Below, piece after piece: positions 17,529 to 26,564 of a stretch of DNA of 35,198 bases. Origin of the DNA: Erysipelotrichaceae bacterium (GTDB lineage: Bacteria; Bacillota_I; Bacilli_A; Erysipelotrichales; Coprobacillaceae); contig JAJQEL010000022.1 in NCBI GenBank assembly GCA_021201655.1, positions 1 to 35,198 of the forward strand, written 5' to 3'. The notes under the pieces were generated by a model, which saw only the letters and a program-made list of their open reading frames with translations, was not told the DNA's origin and did no database searches. Position 1 is the stretch's first letter, and every line of letters begins with the position of its first letter. The position numbers and the translations under genes are program-made.

Positions 17529-18869
17529 TCATCTCTCCTTTAAAAATTCTATAACTTCTTTTAGATGCATACCATTAGAACCTTTAACTAATATCACATC
17601 ATCTTTTTCTAATATATCATCTAAGAATTTTATCAAATCACGATTATTCTTAAAATGATAAGCATTTTCAATACCTTTTTCATTAGCTGCATCAATTATA
17701 TATTGTGATGCTCTACCAACACATAATAATATATCAACATCAGATTCTACAACCTTATATCCTACTTCTTCATGCAGTTTTTGTTCATAATCACCTAATT
17801 CTAACATATCAGCCAATACAGCTATTTTACGATTAGGATATTGTGACAATACATCTAAACTAGATTTCATGGAATCCAAATTCGCATTATAAGTACCATC
17901 AATAACAGTCATATCATTGAGTTCTAAAATATCCATTCTATTTTTAGTTAATTCAAAATGCTCTATACCTTGAATACATAAATCCATATCTATATCTAAT
18001 GATAATCCAATTGCGATGGCTATCAACGCATTATAAATAAAATGCTCTCCAGCCACTGGTACATAAACTTGATATGTTTGATCATTCACATCAACCTTAA
18101 AATAAGAATCACTAATACGTAAATCTATATCATAAGCTTTTAAATCACATCTATCATTTTCGCCAACTCTTACAAGCTTATAATCCCTTTCTTCTACAGT
18201 ATGTAACATATCATTATCATCATTGATAACCAATATACCATCATTTAAGCCATCAACAATTTCCATTTTGGCTTTTAATATATTTTCTCTAGACCCTACT
18301 TCACCAATATGAGCTGTACCAACATTTGTAATAGCCGCAATATCAGGTTTAGCGATTTCAGTTAAATAATGTATTTCCCCCAAATGATTCATCCCCATTT
18401 CTAGAATCATCACTTCTTCATCCTGATATCTTAGAATTGTTAAAGGTAAGCCAATATGATTATTGTAATTACCTAATGTCTTCAGTGTCTTATATTTTTC
18501 CTTAACAACACTATAGATCATATCTTTAGTACTTGTTTTACCAACACTACCAGTAATACCAACAACCTTTACATTTCTATGACTTCTTAAATATCTTGCC
18601 ATATCCCCCAAAGCTTTTAAAGTATCCTCTACTAAAATAACATTCTTTGCAGGATAATTGATATCATGCATAGTAAGCGTAGCACTTGCGCCATTAATAA
18701 ACGCATGTCTTATATAATCATGGCCATCAGCTTTTTCCCCAATCAGAGGAATATACATATCTCCCTCTTTAACTTGTCTACTATCTTGGGTAAAGCCAGC
18801 GATATCATCATTCATATTTCCACTTAATAGACGACCATTTGTTGCTTCTAGTATTTCTTTGATTAACAT
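17529..18869 (-). CDS. murF: UDP-N-acetylmuramoyl-tripeptide--D-alanyl-D-alanine ligase
   Basis: Adds D-Ala-D-Ala to the UDP-MurNAc-tripeptide, the last cytosolic step of precursor synthesis. Start at 18869 (MLIKEILEATNG), five bases after GGTGGGG; the longer open frame begins in the preceding terminator region. 446 residues. The Mur ligase features are visible: FTQDSRQVKEGDMYIPL (UDP-binding domain), GITGSVGKTSTKDM (ATP site), NNHIGLPLTIL, EMGMNHLGEI, and DGTYNANLDSMKSSLDVL. It overlaps ddl, which supplies its dipeptide substrate. Confidence 0.93.
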   Translation of the reverse strand: MLIKEILEATNGRLLSGNMNDDIAGFTQDSRQVKEGDMYIPLIGEKADGHDYIRHAFINGASATLTMHDINYPAKNVILVEDTLKALGDMARYLRSHRNVKVVGITGSVGKTSTKDMIYSVVKEKYKTLKTLGNYNNHIGLPLTILRYQDEEVMILEMGMNHLGEIHYLTEIAKPDIAAITNVGTAHIGEVGSRENILKAKMEIVDGLNDGILVINDDNDMLHTVEERDYKLVRVGENDRCDLKAYDIDLRISDSYFKVDVNDQTYQVYVPVAGEHFIYNALIAIAIGLSLDIDMDLCIQGIEHFELTKNRMDILELNDMTVIDGTYNANLDSMKSSLDVLSQYPNRKIAVLADMLELGDYEQKLHEEVGYKVVESDVDILLCVGRASQYIIDAANEKGIENAYHFKNNRDLIKFLDDILEKDDVILVKGSNGMHLKEVIEFLKER

Positions 18870-18937
18870 CATATCCCCACCTATCAATATATGCGTATTA
18901 TAACACAGATTATTATTTATAAAATATAAAATTAAGA

Positions 18938-18963
18938 AAAGATGTGTATAAAAACACATCAAT
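18938..18963 (-). terminator. Terminator after the 105-residue protein gene
   Basis: GATGTGT (18941-18947) pairs with ACACATC (18954-18960) around a 6-base loop, followed by TTTTCTT on the minus strand. It separates the small upstream gene from murF. Confidence 0.7.
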
Positions 18964-18965
18964 CA

Positions 18966-19283
18966 TTATCGATATTCTATTGTCGCTTCAGCACTCACAT
19001 GTTTTGTCATATGCCATTTTCTTTTAATTTCGATATATACATCTTTTTCACTTATGGTTATTTCTTTCATATCTTCCCAAGCCCATGTGTTAGCTCCATG
19101 AACTCTTTTGCTTTCTGGCATTTCATCATAGTTAATACCAACATTAATGATGTGTTTACCATACGGTAATTCAATCACTTTACTTCCTTTAAGTGATCCA
19201 ATTATCTTTATTTCACCATCGATATATATACAACAATCACATAATTTAGGCATCTTTAATATAATCTTTCCATTCATTGTCAC
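18966..19283 (-). CDS. Hypothetical protein with a PEGA-like beta-sandwich segment
   Basis: 105 residues from a GTG at 19283 or 103 from ATG 19277; GGAGG lies 4 and 10 bases before these, so the start is open. I do not recognise the whole protein. The segment CCIYIDGEIKIIGSLKGSK and then IELPYGKHIINVGI resembles PEGA-type beta repeats, which occur in surface or envelope proteins, but there is no signal peptide or membrane segment. The rest (TWAWEDMKEITISEKDVYIE) is also beta-rich. It has its own extended -10 promoter (TGATATAAT near 19316) and its own terminator. The ISL3 element sits about 110 bases upstream of it. Confidence 0.55.
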   Translation of the reverse strand: MTMNGKIILKMPKLCDCCIYIDGEIKIIGSLKGSKVIELPYGKHIINVGINYDEMPESKRVHGANTWAWEDMKEITISEKDVYIEIKRKWHMTKHVSAEATIEYR

Positions 19284-19384
19284 TTTTCCTCCAAAAGTTT
19301 TTATAAAATGATTATATCATCAAAAATCAACATGATGTCATAAAAATCAACAAAATATGCTTATATCACAAACAAAGAGATGTA

Positions 19385-19392
19385 CATGTATA
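19385..19392 (+). repeat. Left target-site duplication of the ISL3 element (CATGTATA)
   Basis: CATGTATA lies immediately outside the left inverted repeat and is repeated exactly at 21390-21397 outside the right one. Eight bases is the normal duplication length for ISL3-family elements. Confidence 0.9.
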
Positions 19393-19423
19393 GGTTCTTA
19401 CTCGACAATGGGTAGACTAGAGA

Positions 19424-21245
19424 CTAGGCAGTACAGTTAATTATACTGCCTTTTTTAACTGTTTTCATAAGGTCGACATCCTGATGGGTAACCAAAAAAG
19501 GAAGGTAACATTTACGAAATAGATTGACAGTTCCACTTCTTCCGTATAAAATACGTTTGATGAGTTTGAATTTGTTATTATTACCTTCGACAAATCCAGA
19601 ACTCTGTGGGTAAGATATTGCATTTTTGACAGGGGCAATATCTTTTTTTATACCATTAATAAATCCTTCGAGTTTTGAATCTTCATATTTATCTATAAAA
19701 TCATCTAAAAGCGAAGGGTCGTCATTGTTCATAAGAATATCGTAGAATTCATTGTATATCTCCTCAAGCTCAATTATCACTGGATATTTATCTTTAATAA
19801 TACCAATATATTTTTCAACGGTTTTATTAACTTCAATCTTATCATCTTTGGTAGTAAGATATTTAATGACATCATTTCTTTTTATCACAGTTATCGTTGA
19901 TGGATATTTATAATCAAGATAATAGTTCATAGGAAGGGACCTGTTAAAATTGTTTTTCAGCATATAATATATTCTATTATCTAATGCTCTCCATGTACCT
20001 TTATATCCCTTATGTATGATATAACTAAAGATAATCTCTGGTGCTACACCATCACTAAGCATCTTATAAATTATGTTTATATAATCATCGGTAGCTGTCC
20101 CTTTTGTTTTTTGATGTTTTTTAGGTTTATCTAAAGACCTTATGTCTTCTTCGCTCATATTGACATATTTTTTTGCTGATACTTTACTAATATTAAACTC
20201 TTCAACTATAATGTAAGTTTTCTTTTCATCAAGTTCATTCCATCTTTTCTGTATCTCAATGATTAATTTTTGTTTTTTTTCGACTTTCGGCCTGCTTGGT
20301 ATGATATTTATCATTTTTATCATAACAGCTGGAATCAAATTCAATAATATTGCCGTTATTATCAACAGGTACACTGTTGTCATAATCATATTTTTCAAGT
20401 TCCTTTGATTCAGGATCAACCTTTAACGTTGGCTCTTTTTTAGGCTCTTTATCAAGTATTTCTCCGTTTTCAATGAAGATGTTAGCGGGCAGTTCTTCCT
20501 TGAATATATCCTTCATTCTATCAATAAGATTCTGCAAAAGATGAAAACGGTCAGCTATCTGTACACAATCGTTAAGGACTTCCTCAATTGCCTTTGCATA
20601 TGCACTAGCTCTATCACGAGTTACGACTTTTATTTTTTTATGATTTCCTAGCCATTTTTTAACGGTTTTCTTGTCTCTGCCATCAAGCAACGCAATCATA
20701 TGATGATCCTTCATATCATAGATTGCAGTTGCATACGTTTGGCCTTTTTTTATTGCAACATCATCAATACCAATTGCCTCAACATCAGGATTATCCTCAA
20801 TAGATAATTTATTAAGTAATCTGGCTACAGCATCATTGCTTGCCTTTATGCTCATCAGTTTCAAAACTTTCTCAGTACCCTGATTGCTTAAAAAGATAGA
20901 CATAGCCAAAATAAGACAGTCGAGTCGATCTGTTCTTTGCTGAGAAGGCGAGGCAAAGGGAAGATCTTGCATAACGACCTTTCTTTTACATTCTTCGTTG
21001 GTACAATCATATTTATATGCAATCACATCAAGATAGGTATATTTATTATTAATAGGAATATCCTGAATTCTTCTGTGGTAAGTATTATGCAGTTCAGTAA
21101 CAGGAGCCCCACATACAGGACACACATCAGTATGTACAGTAGATTTAAGATAAATAGTAATAGAAGTATCATCTTCCTTCCAGTCATAAACAATAAAATC
21201 CTTACCAAACAGCTTTTCATTCAAATCAATTGGAGTATATTTCAT
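19424..21245 (-). pseudogene. ISL3-family transposase, frameshifted in an A8 run
   Basis: Start at 21245 (MKYTPIDLNEKLFGKDFIVY) behind AGAGGTG. The N-terminal part holds the ISL3 zinc finger (CPVCGAPVTELHNTYH, then CTNEECKRK) and a helix-turn-helix region. The DDE domain gives the first aspartate in IGIDDVAIKKG and the second in VVTRDRASAYAKAI, then IADRFHLLQNL. At 20273-20280 an A8 run (minus strand) shifts the frame: the zero frame stops within ten codons, while the +1 frame continues QKLIIEIQKRWNEL to the end and carries the catalytic glutamate in SSGFVEGNNNKFKLIKR. Repaired length is about 607 residues. A -1 slip would meet a stop at once, so ordinary -1 programmed frameshifting cannot rescue it. 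The element is therefore probably inactive unless slippage removes one A. Confidence 0.85.
19427..19456 (+). terminator. Inward-facing terminator at the left end of the IS
   Basis: GGCAGTA pairs with TACTGCC (19427-19433 and 19444-19450) followed by T6 on the plus strand. It would stop transcription coming from the left flank antisense to the transposase. Confidence 0.65.
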
Positions 21246-21319
21246 AAAATAAGCACCTCTTTCTATACTAATAATTATACTATAAATACCCAAATATGAG
21301 TAGTATAAAGTGTAAAATA

Positions 21320-21355
21320 AAGTACAAAAATAGCAGTGCATTTTCATGCACTGCT
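21320..21355 (-). terminator. Inward-facing terminator at the right end of the IS
   Basis: AGCAGTGCA pairs perfectly with TGCACTGCT (21332-21340 and 21347-21355, 6-base loop), followed by ATTTTTGT on the minus strand. It lies between the right inverted repeat and the transposase start and would block read-through from the right flank. Confidence 0.75.
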
Positions 21356-21389
21356 AACTGGTTCAATTACCCATTGTCGAGTAAGAACC

Positions 21390-21397
21390 CATGTATA
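21390..21397 (+). repeat. Right target-site duplication of the ISL3 element (CATGTATA)
   Basis: Exact match of the left copy at 19385-19392. The 183 bases from here to the next gene end at 21581 are AT-rich, with no gene or clear signal that I can see. Confidence 0.9.
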
Positions 21398-21580
21398 CAT
21401 CTCTTCCTTTTAATATCACTTTTAACTAGATGTGAGAACCGCTTTTAAAATAAAATTGAGTATTTCTTTAGTGATATTATAAAATATGTTTTCTTTCAAC
21501 AAATATGATAATAAAATATTGCTCAAAATAGAAATAAAATAACAAACCTCAAATATATAAACCTAATAAACTCAGATATA

Positions 21581-21799
21581 CTAAATATATTTTTTCAACC
21601 ACTTTGGCATATTAAAAGCATCTTTTTCCCAAGAATCTACAATGCGTTCTTCATTATACCACTCGTTTTCTTTACCATCAAAAAACTTTTGTCTATGACA
21701 TTTGTATTTTACAACTTTATTTCCTTCAAGTCTGTATTCATACCAATAATAATTTTGTTTTCCAAATCCTTTATATTCTTTTGTTGTATAGATTGCCAT
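21581..21799 (-). CDS. Hypothetical small protein
   Basis: 72 residues, [20 protein letters not shown] to the end PKWLKKYI. I do not recognise a family. It is rich in Tyr, Trp, Lys and Glu, with no signal peptide or membrane segment. Its composition and the ending W-K-KYI recall the tyrosine-rich small proteins near 1851-2370, but I see no convincing alignment. AAAGGATG precedes the ATG. It is a single gene between the IS and the lipoprotein cluster; no terminator is obvious behind it other than the palindrome into which the IS inserted. Confidence 0.5.
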   Translation of the reverse strand: MAIYTTKEYKGFGKQNYYWYEYRLEGNKVVKYKCHRQKFFDGKENEWYNEERIVDSWEKDAFNMPKWLKKYI

Positions 21800-21950
21800 A
21801 TAATCATCCTTTCAAAATTTATAATTTTTTTCTTATAATTGATATATCAGTACATTTAAAATATATGTTTATGAATAGTAAATGCGCTTATTTAAATATT
21901 CTTATTCATATTTTTTAAAAAATTCACATTCTAATAATAACAATAATAAT

Positions 21951-22867
21951 TTATTCTTCTATATAGTCTGGTGAAGTAATCATTAAACGTAGCTCTTGTT
22001 CATCAATATCATAATCCAAATCTATACTATATCCATCTTCGTTTTCAGCATTAAAATAGTAATACCAATCTGAATCCATTTTACTTTCTTTATTAATATT
22101 ATAACCAGCCTCATCACATGATGTAATATATGTCTTATATTCTTCTGTATCTATGCCATAAGCATATAATGTTATTTTATCATCACTATCACTAATAATT
22201 TCTATTACTGATGTACTTAATTCTGGAATATAATTAACCAAATCATAACTTAATGTTGCTAATTCATCAGCTATAACCACACTACTATCTAAGACATAAC
22301 TATCATCTTGAAAATCATAATATTCAGTATAAATACTTCCATTACTAATATATTTTATGGTTGCAATATCAGGTTCAACTAACTCATATTGATCTGAGTC
22401 ATTCATGTAATAATACCCTTGGAAATAATAAATTGAACCTGCTAATTTTTCACCAACATCTGCAATCAAATCAATATATGCATGCATTTCTATACCATCA
22501 GGATAATCTTCCTTTAATCCATCTATAACCTCGTCATCAAAATCATATTTCTTTTGAATACTTGTATAGAATGATTCAACTTGTTCATCAGTAACTTCAT
22601 CTGTTTGTACAAAATCAATTTCAAAATAGGTAATAATGTAATCAGAATTATTTGTATAATTGAATTCTAATCCTCTTTCTCCATCAGTTATTGTTGATTC
22701 AACATTCCAACATTCCAATCAATATCACTTATTTTAATCTTATCATTGCTAGTACTAGTAGATTCACTTCCACCAGTTCCATCTCCATTTGTTCCACTAC
22801 ATGCACTCATTGTTATAGCTAGCAAAGACACTAACATTATTGACAATAATTTTTTCATTTTTCTCAT
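21951..22867 (-). pseudogene. Lipoprotein gene disrupted by an 8-bp tandem duplication
   Basis: From ATG 22867 (AGGAG in front) the frame reads MRKMKKLLSIMLVSLLAITM then SAC, a lipoprotein signal with its lipid-anchor cysteine, a Gly/Ser/Thr-rich linker, and ISDIDWNVGMLNQQ before a stop. The main body (about 245 residues, from WNVESTITDGERGLEFNY to MITSPDYIEE) is in another frame. The cause is visible: TGGAATGT occurs twice in direct tandem near 22705-22722. Removing one copy gives DWNVESTITDGERG and a single protein of about 300 residues. The body looks like an extracellular beta-rich domain containing FEIDFVQTDEVTDEQVESFY. Slipped-strand loss of one copy would restore it, so phase variation is possible. 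It carries the same promoter motif as the kinase gene. Confidence 0.85.
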
Positions 22868-22895
22868 AAAAATTCTCCTTCCGATTTATGAAGAA

Positions 22896-22935
22896 ATCAT
22901 AGCATATGCATATTTATTTTTGGATTTGTGAATGT
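22896..22935 (-). promoter_or_regulatory. Promoter with shared motif, upstream of the broken lipoprotein gene
   Basis: Minus strand ACATTCACAAATCCAAAAA (22917-22935), a 15-base gap, then the extended -10 TGCTATGAT (22896-22904). The same motif precedes the second lipoprotein gene and the kinase gene. Confidence 0.7.
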
Positions 22936-22968
22936 AAAAGTGAAGGTTATAATAAAACCTTCACTTTT
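22936..22968 (-). terminator. Terminator of the acidic lipoprotein gene
   Basis: AAAAGTGAAGGTT pairs with AACCTTCACTTTT (22936-22948 and 22956-22968), with the T tract provided by the stem end. The shared promoter motif of the next gene begins directly after it. Confidence 0.8.
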
Positions 22969-22984
22969 ATCCTTTCCCTGTTTA

Positions 22985-23452
22985 TTAAATACTTGCATCA
23001 GCAAGTTTCTGCGTTATACGTGTAGTTACTTCAATATAATAAGCTAATTCTTCGTCTGATAAATCATCTTCATCTATTGCATCTAATTTTTCCATTGTTT
23101 CTGCATATTGACTTAAATAACTAGAATAATCTGATAACATACTTAAAGTATCATCGGACTCAGCATACTTTTCCATAAAAGCAATATATTCATCAAAGAA
23201 ATCTTCATAAGAATCCATAGCTTCTTTAAATTCACTACTAATACCTGATGAACTTGAATCACTTGTTGTTTCACTTTCTTCATCAGCATTTGCTTCTACA
23301 ATTTCTTCAGTATCATCCTCTTCAACTGTTTCATCATTTGTTATAGTTTCTTCAATATTATTATCAACATTTTCTTCTTCATCTGTTGATGAAGAACTAC
23401 TACAGCCAAAACATAAGCCTAAACACAACAGTAAACATAATAATTTCTTCAT
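22985..23452 (-). CDS. Small acidic lipoprotein
   Basis: 155 residues. A typical signal, MKKLLCLLLCLGLCFGC, ends in the lipobox LCFGC, so the mature protein is anchored outside the cytoplasmic membrane by Cys17. A disordered, very acidic Ser/Glu/Asp/Thr stretch (about 18-75) follows, then a helical domain (EFKEAMDSYEDFFDEYIAFM to the end) with coiled-coil character. Proteins of this shape are common next to kinase or zinc-ribbon operons in Firmicutes, as I recall; their function is not known to me. It shares the motif-bearing promoter type with the kinase gene and the neighbouring lipoprotein gene, so joint regulation is likely. Confidence 0.8.
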   Translation of the reverse strand: MKKLLCLLLCLGLCFGCSSSSSTDEEENVDNNIEETITNDETVEEDDTEEIVEANADEESETTSDSSSSGISSEFKEAMDSYEDFFDEYIAFMEKYAESDDTLSMLSDYSSYLSQYAETMEKLDAIDEDDLSDEELAYYIEVTTRITQKLADASI

Positions 23453-23475
23453 TTTAAATCCTCCATCCTACAATA

Positions 23476-23515
23476 ATCTTAACATGCTATATTTCCATTC
23501 TGGATTTGTTAATGC
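23476..23515 (-). promoter_or_regulatory. Promoter with shared motif, upstream of the acidic lipoprotein gene
   Basis: Minus strand GCATTAACAAATCCAGAAT (23497-23515), a 15-base gap, then the extended -10 TGTTAAGAT (23476-23484). It differs from the other two copies at three motif positions. Confidence 0.7.
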
Positions 23516-23539
23516 AAAAAGGCAATGTCACAACATTGC
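23514..23539 (-). terminator. Terminator of the kinase gene
   Basis: GGCAATGT and ACATTGCC form a stem with a short loop that includes the kinase stop codon, followed by TTTTTGC on the minus strand. The promoter motif of the next gene starts within the T tract. Confidence 0.75.
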
Positions 23540-26500
23540 CTGTATGTAATTTCTTAATTCTTTGGTTATATATAATGAAGTATCAATATGATTACTGTTA
23601 CATAAATCATCAATGATATCAATGATATTTTGACATTGTATAAAATCTTCCTGACCAATATAAATATCTATAAGGCAGGCATACAATGTCATTATTTCAC
23701 GAATATATGGCATATATTCATCATATGTTTCAAGTCTATGAATACCATCATTGAGTATTAAAATAGCATCATCATTTTCACCTAATTCATATGTCATATT
23801 AGCATAAGGAATAATCATTTTATCAATAAAATCTAAAAGAGTTGCTGATGTTTCTTCAACATATTGATATTCCTGATTAACACATGCACACATCTTTTGA
23901 TAATCAGGTTCGACATATGTATAATACCAGGCTTGTACCATATGATATCCATATTTAATCTCATTATAAATTTGCGAATATTGTTGGATAATCTTATCAA
24001 TGAGTTTCAATTGTTCATCGATATCAATTTTATTTTCAGGTTTATTTCTTATAAGAAAGATAGTCTTAGATATCATACAATTGATTTGATTAACTTTACT
24101 CATATCTGTATCAACTAATCCATAATAATGAATGGCTTGATCTTCAGCATATATCATATCAGATATCATTTGTTCTTGTTGTTTCGTTTGTGGTGTATAA
24201 TAACCATCAAGAACATCATCATAATAATGAACAGATAAATCATAATATAATGCAAAGATATAGTTATCATTAATATTAAACGCAAATGTTTTGGCCTTAT
24301 CCAATACAACTTTAGAATCATCATATTGTTTACGCTCATCATAAATATCCATAATTTTTTCATATATATTCATGATATATTCAGCTTTTAAATATTGAGG
24401 ATATTGTAATACTTGACTTGCTTTTAAGATTATATACTCTTCCTCATCACGACCCACATTAATAATAACATGATACAATAAAATAATAGATTCATGAGAT
24501 TCTATGTCAATATTCTCAAGTACATCTTTAGCTAATAAAACATAATTCTGTGCTATTTTATATTGGCCTTCTTTATATTCTTTATCTTCTAATTGTTGAA
24601 TAAGATATTTTTGTACTTGCTGTAATGATGATTGATAAGAAGACCAATCACACTTTGATATAACTGCCTTGATAACAGGATGCATAGATAAACTCATATC
24701 ATCAATATTAATCCATCCTAGTTTTTCTAATTCATTGATATCATTCTTATTCTCTAGTTCTAACATTTCCGAGAATATATGAATATCAATGTTATGAAAC
24801 AATGATAATACTTTAAGGATTATTTTCTTATTATCGGATAAATCTCTCATATCAAATAAAATATTAATAAGATTTTCTATAGTATCATAATAATAGTTTT
24901 CATCTTTAGTATAATCTATCTTTTCTTTAGCTATGTTAGAAAAACCATATTGGTCCACTAAATCTGATGCTTCTTGAATTGATATATAACTAGCTGCTAT
25001 TTGTCTAGCAAGTAATTCTAATACTAATGTATGTCCCTGAATCTTATCAATAATGTTATCTAAATAAATAGTTTCATAATCATTTATTGATCTACCTAAA
25101 TAAGATTGAAATAACATAGGGAGTTGTTGATAATCCATTTCATTTAAATATAATGTTGGGCAAGTTAATAATGGTAGTTTTTCTCTAGATATCAATATGA
25201 TTTTCCATTGTAATTTCAAAATATCTTTTAAATCATTATGGAAACTATAATTATCAATAACGAATACAATATTTTTACCTATTACTAATAAACGTAAAGC
25301 TTGTAGCTTTCGTTGATAGTATTCATCATTCGTTTCTTCTTCTAGTTTATGAATTGTATTAACAGATAGATAATTATCATCAATAATTAAATCCTGCATC
25401 GTATGATACATACTATAATCAACATAGAGAACACTCTCAAATTTATGATGATTTATAGTTACATACTCCTTTACCAAACTACTTTTACCAATACCACCCA
25501 TACCTACTAGAGACAAGCAATTATTTTGATTTTGCATATAATCATCTAATTGTTGTAATTCTTTACTTCTACCAATCAATAATGCTGGTTTAGAAATATA
25601 TGATGATATGATAAATGGTATGGTTTGGTCAGCATATTTTTCTATCTTTTCTAATTTTAATATCAATTGATTTATATCCTGATAACGATCAGGATAATAG
25701 TTTGCCAAAGTTTTATGGAAAAAATCAGTTAATTCGTAAAATAAACGATCCTGATAAGTATGTATATCAAATTGAGATAAACTATAGTCATATCTAGAAC
25801 CATAATCACAATCTAAAGCTGTGGGTGTTCTTTTAAATAGTAAATAAAATAATAATGCCCCTATACCGTAAACATCACTATATTTACCGATACGCTTAAT
25901 TTGACCTAATTGTTGTTCCAAAGGAGCAAAGCCTTTGGTATAGGATATTTTAAAATCATTATTTAGATTCATTGGAATCAATGAATCAAAGTCAAACAAT
26001 TGTATCATTTCCGTTGTTCCTTCAAGAACATAAATATTTTCAGGTTTGATATCTAAGTAAAGATAACCATGATTATGTATTTTTAAGATAGCTTTAGCTG
26101 TACTTTTAATAATAGATATGCATTCTTTAATAGAATGGACAGTATCATAGGATATGGTTTTTCCTTCTAAGTAAGTTGAAACAATATATACAGTATTATT
26201 AGCTTTATAAATATCAATAGTATTGGATACAGAATTAGTTAAACCATCTATTTCAAAAAGTTGATTGCTTATTTTAAAAGTTTGAATCATTTTTTGCTTA
26301 TATTCGTTAAATAAATCTTGGTCATTTGTCGTAAGTTCATTCGTATTAAGTCTTTGAATATTAAGTTTAAATGGATAACACTCCTTAATACGAACTGTTT
26401 TCCTGTCTCCTGTATTATTTATATATGAAGCATCATAAACAATTGAAGTGGCACCTCTGCCTATTTCTTTATTAATAGTATATTGATTATGGTGATTAAA

Positions 26501-26542
26501 TTTGAGTAGTGTGTTATTTTTTAATGCTATACGTGTATCCAT
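23528..26542 (-). CDS. Ser/Thr protein kinase fused to a STAND (NB-ARC-like) NTPase and helical repeats
   Basis: 1004 residues. Residues about 20-300 are a Hanks-type kinase: glycine loop GRGATSIVY (28-36), lysine in VRIKE (K53), catalytic loop YLYLDIKPEN (aspartate as in HRDxxxxN, though the H and R are replaced by Y and L), FDFD for the Mg loop, and GFAPLEQQ for the activation segment. Near 320-480 comes a STAND module: LIGRSKELQQL, Walker A VGMGGIGKSSL (about 350), Walker B NIVFVIDN, and IILISR as a sensor. The rest is helical and looks like TPR or similar repeats, a usual place for signal sensing. There is no signal or membrane segment, so it is cytosolic. Its promoter lies in the end of the upstream gene. 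A kinase joined to a STAND switch suggests a stress or phage sensor; this is inference. Confidence 0.88.
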   Translation of the reverse strand: MDTRIALKNNTLLKFNHHNQYTINKEIGRGATSIVYDASYINNTGDRKTVRIKECYPFKLNIQRLNTNELTTNDQDLFNEYKQKMIQTFKISNQLFEIDGLTNSVSNTIDIYKANNTVYIVSTYLEGKTISYDTVHSIKECISIIKSTAKAILKIHNHGYLYLDIKPENIYVLEGTTEMIQLFDFDSLIPMNLNNDFKISYTKGFAPLEQQLGQIKRIGKYSDVYGIGALLFYLLFKRTPTALDCDYGSRYDYSLSQFDIHTYQDRLFYELTDFFHKTLANYYPDRYQDINQLILKLEKIEKYADQTIPFIISSYISKPALLIGRSKELQQLDDYMQNQNNCLSLVGMGGIGKSSLVKEYVTINHHKFESVLYVDYSMYHTMQDLIIDDNYLSVNTIHKLEEETNDEYYQRKLQALRLLVIGKNIVFVIDNYSFHNDLKDILKLQWKIILISREKLPLLTCPTLYLNEMDYQQLPMLFQSYLGRSINDYETIYLDNIIDKIQGHTLVLELLARQIAASYISIQEASDLVDQYGFSNIAKEKIDYTKDENYYYDTIENLINILFDMRDLSDNKKIILKVLSLFHNIDIHIFSEMLELENKNDINELEKLGWINIDDMSLSMHPVIKAVISKCDWSSYQSSLQQVQKYLIQQLEDKEYKEGQYKIAQNYVLLAKDVLENIDIESHESIILLYHVIINVGRDEEEYIILKASQVLQYPQYLKAEYIMNIYEKIMDIYDERKQYDDSKVVLDKAKTFAFNINDNYIFALYYDLSVHYYDDVLDGYYTPQTKQQEQMISDMIYAEDQAIHYYGLVDTDMSKVNQINCMISKTIFLIRNKPENKIDIDEQLKLIDKIIQQYSQIYNEIKYGYHMVQAWYYTYVEPDYQKMCACVNQEYQYVEETSATLLDFIDKMIIPYANMTYELGENDDAILILNDGIHRLETYDEYMPYIREIMTLYACLIDIYIGQEDFIQCQNIIDIIDDLCNSNHIDTSLYITKELRNYIQAML

Positions 26543-26564
26543 AATAATCTTCCTTTGTATCTAT

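Larger units (their letters stand above)
19393..21389 (-). mobile_element. Complete ISL3-family insertion sequence (1997 bp)
   Basis: The ends are 22-bp perfect inverted repeats beginning GGTTCTTACTCGACAAT, flanked by the 8-bp direct repeat CATGTATA. The single transposase gene, on the minus strand, is interrupted by a frameshift. A hairpin with a T tract facing inward lies at each end (19427-19456 on plus, 21320-21355 on minus). These would stop outside transcription from entering the element. The intact ends and duplication point to a fairly recent insertion. Before insertion the site read AGAGATGTA-CATGTA-TACATCTCT, a palindrome. Confidence 0.92.

Noticed and set aside
18942-19169. Plus-strand open frame opposite the 105-residue protein
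   Set aside because: It starts inside a terminator hairpin, lacks a ribosome binding site and is antisense to a better supported gene.
20250-20300. Programmed -1 frameshift in the ISL3 transposase
   Set aside because: A -1 slip on the A8 run reads AAC AAA AAT TAA and stops at once; only +1 (or loss of one A) joins the halves.
21398-21580. Space between the IS and the 72-residue gene searched for a gene or RNA
   Set aside because: Only AT-rich sequence with stops in all frames and no convincing hairpin.
23528-26542. Kinase considered as a pseudokinase because HRD is replaced by YLD
   Set aside because: The catalytic aspartate, the following K and N (LDIKPEN), the VRIK lysine and the FDFD metal site are all present, so activity is plausible.
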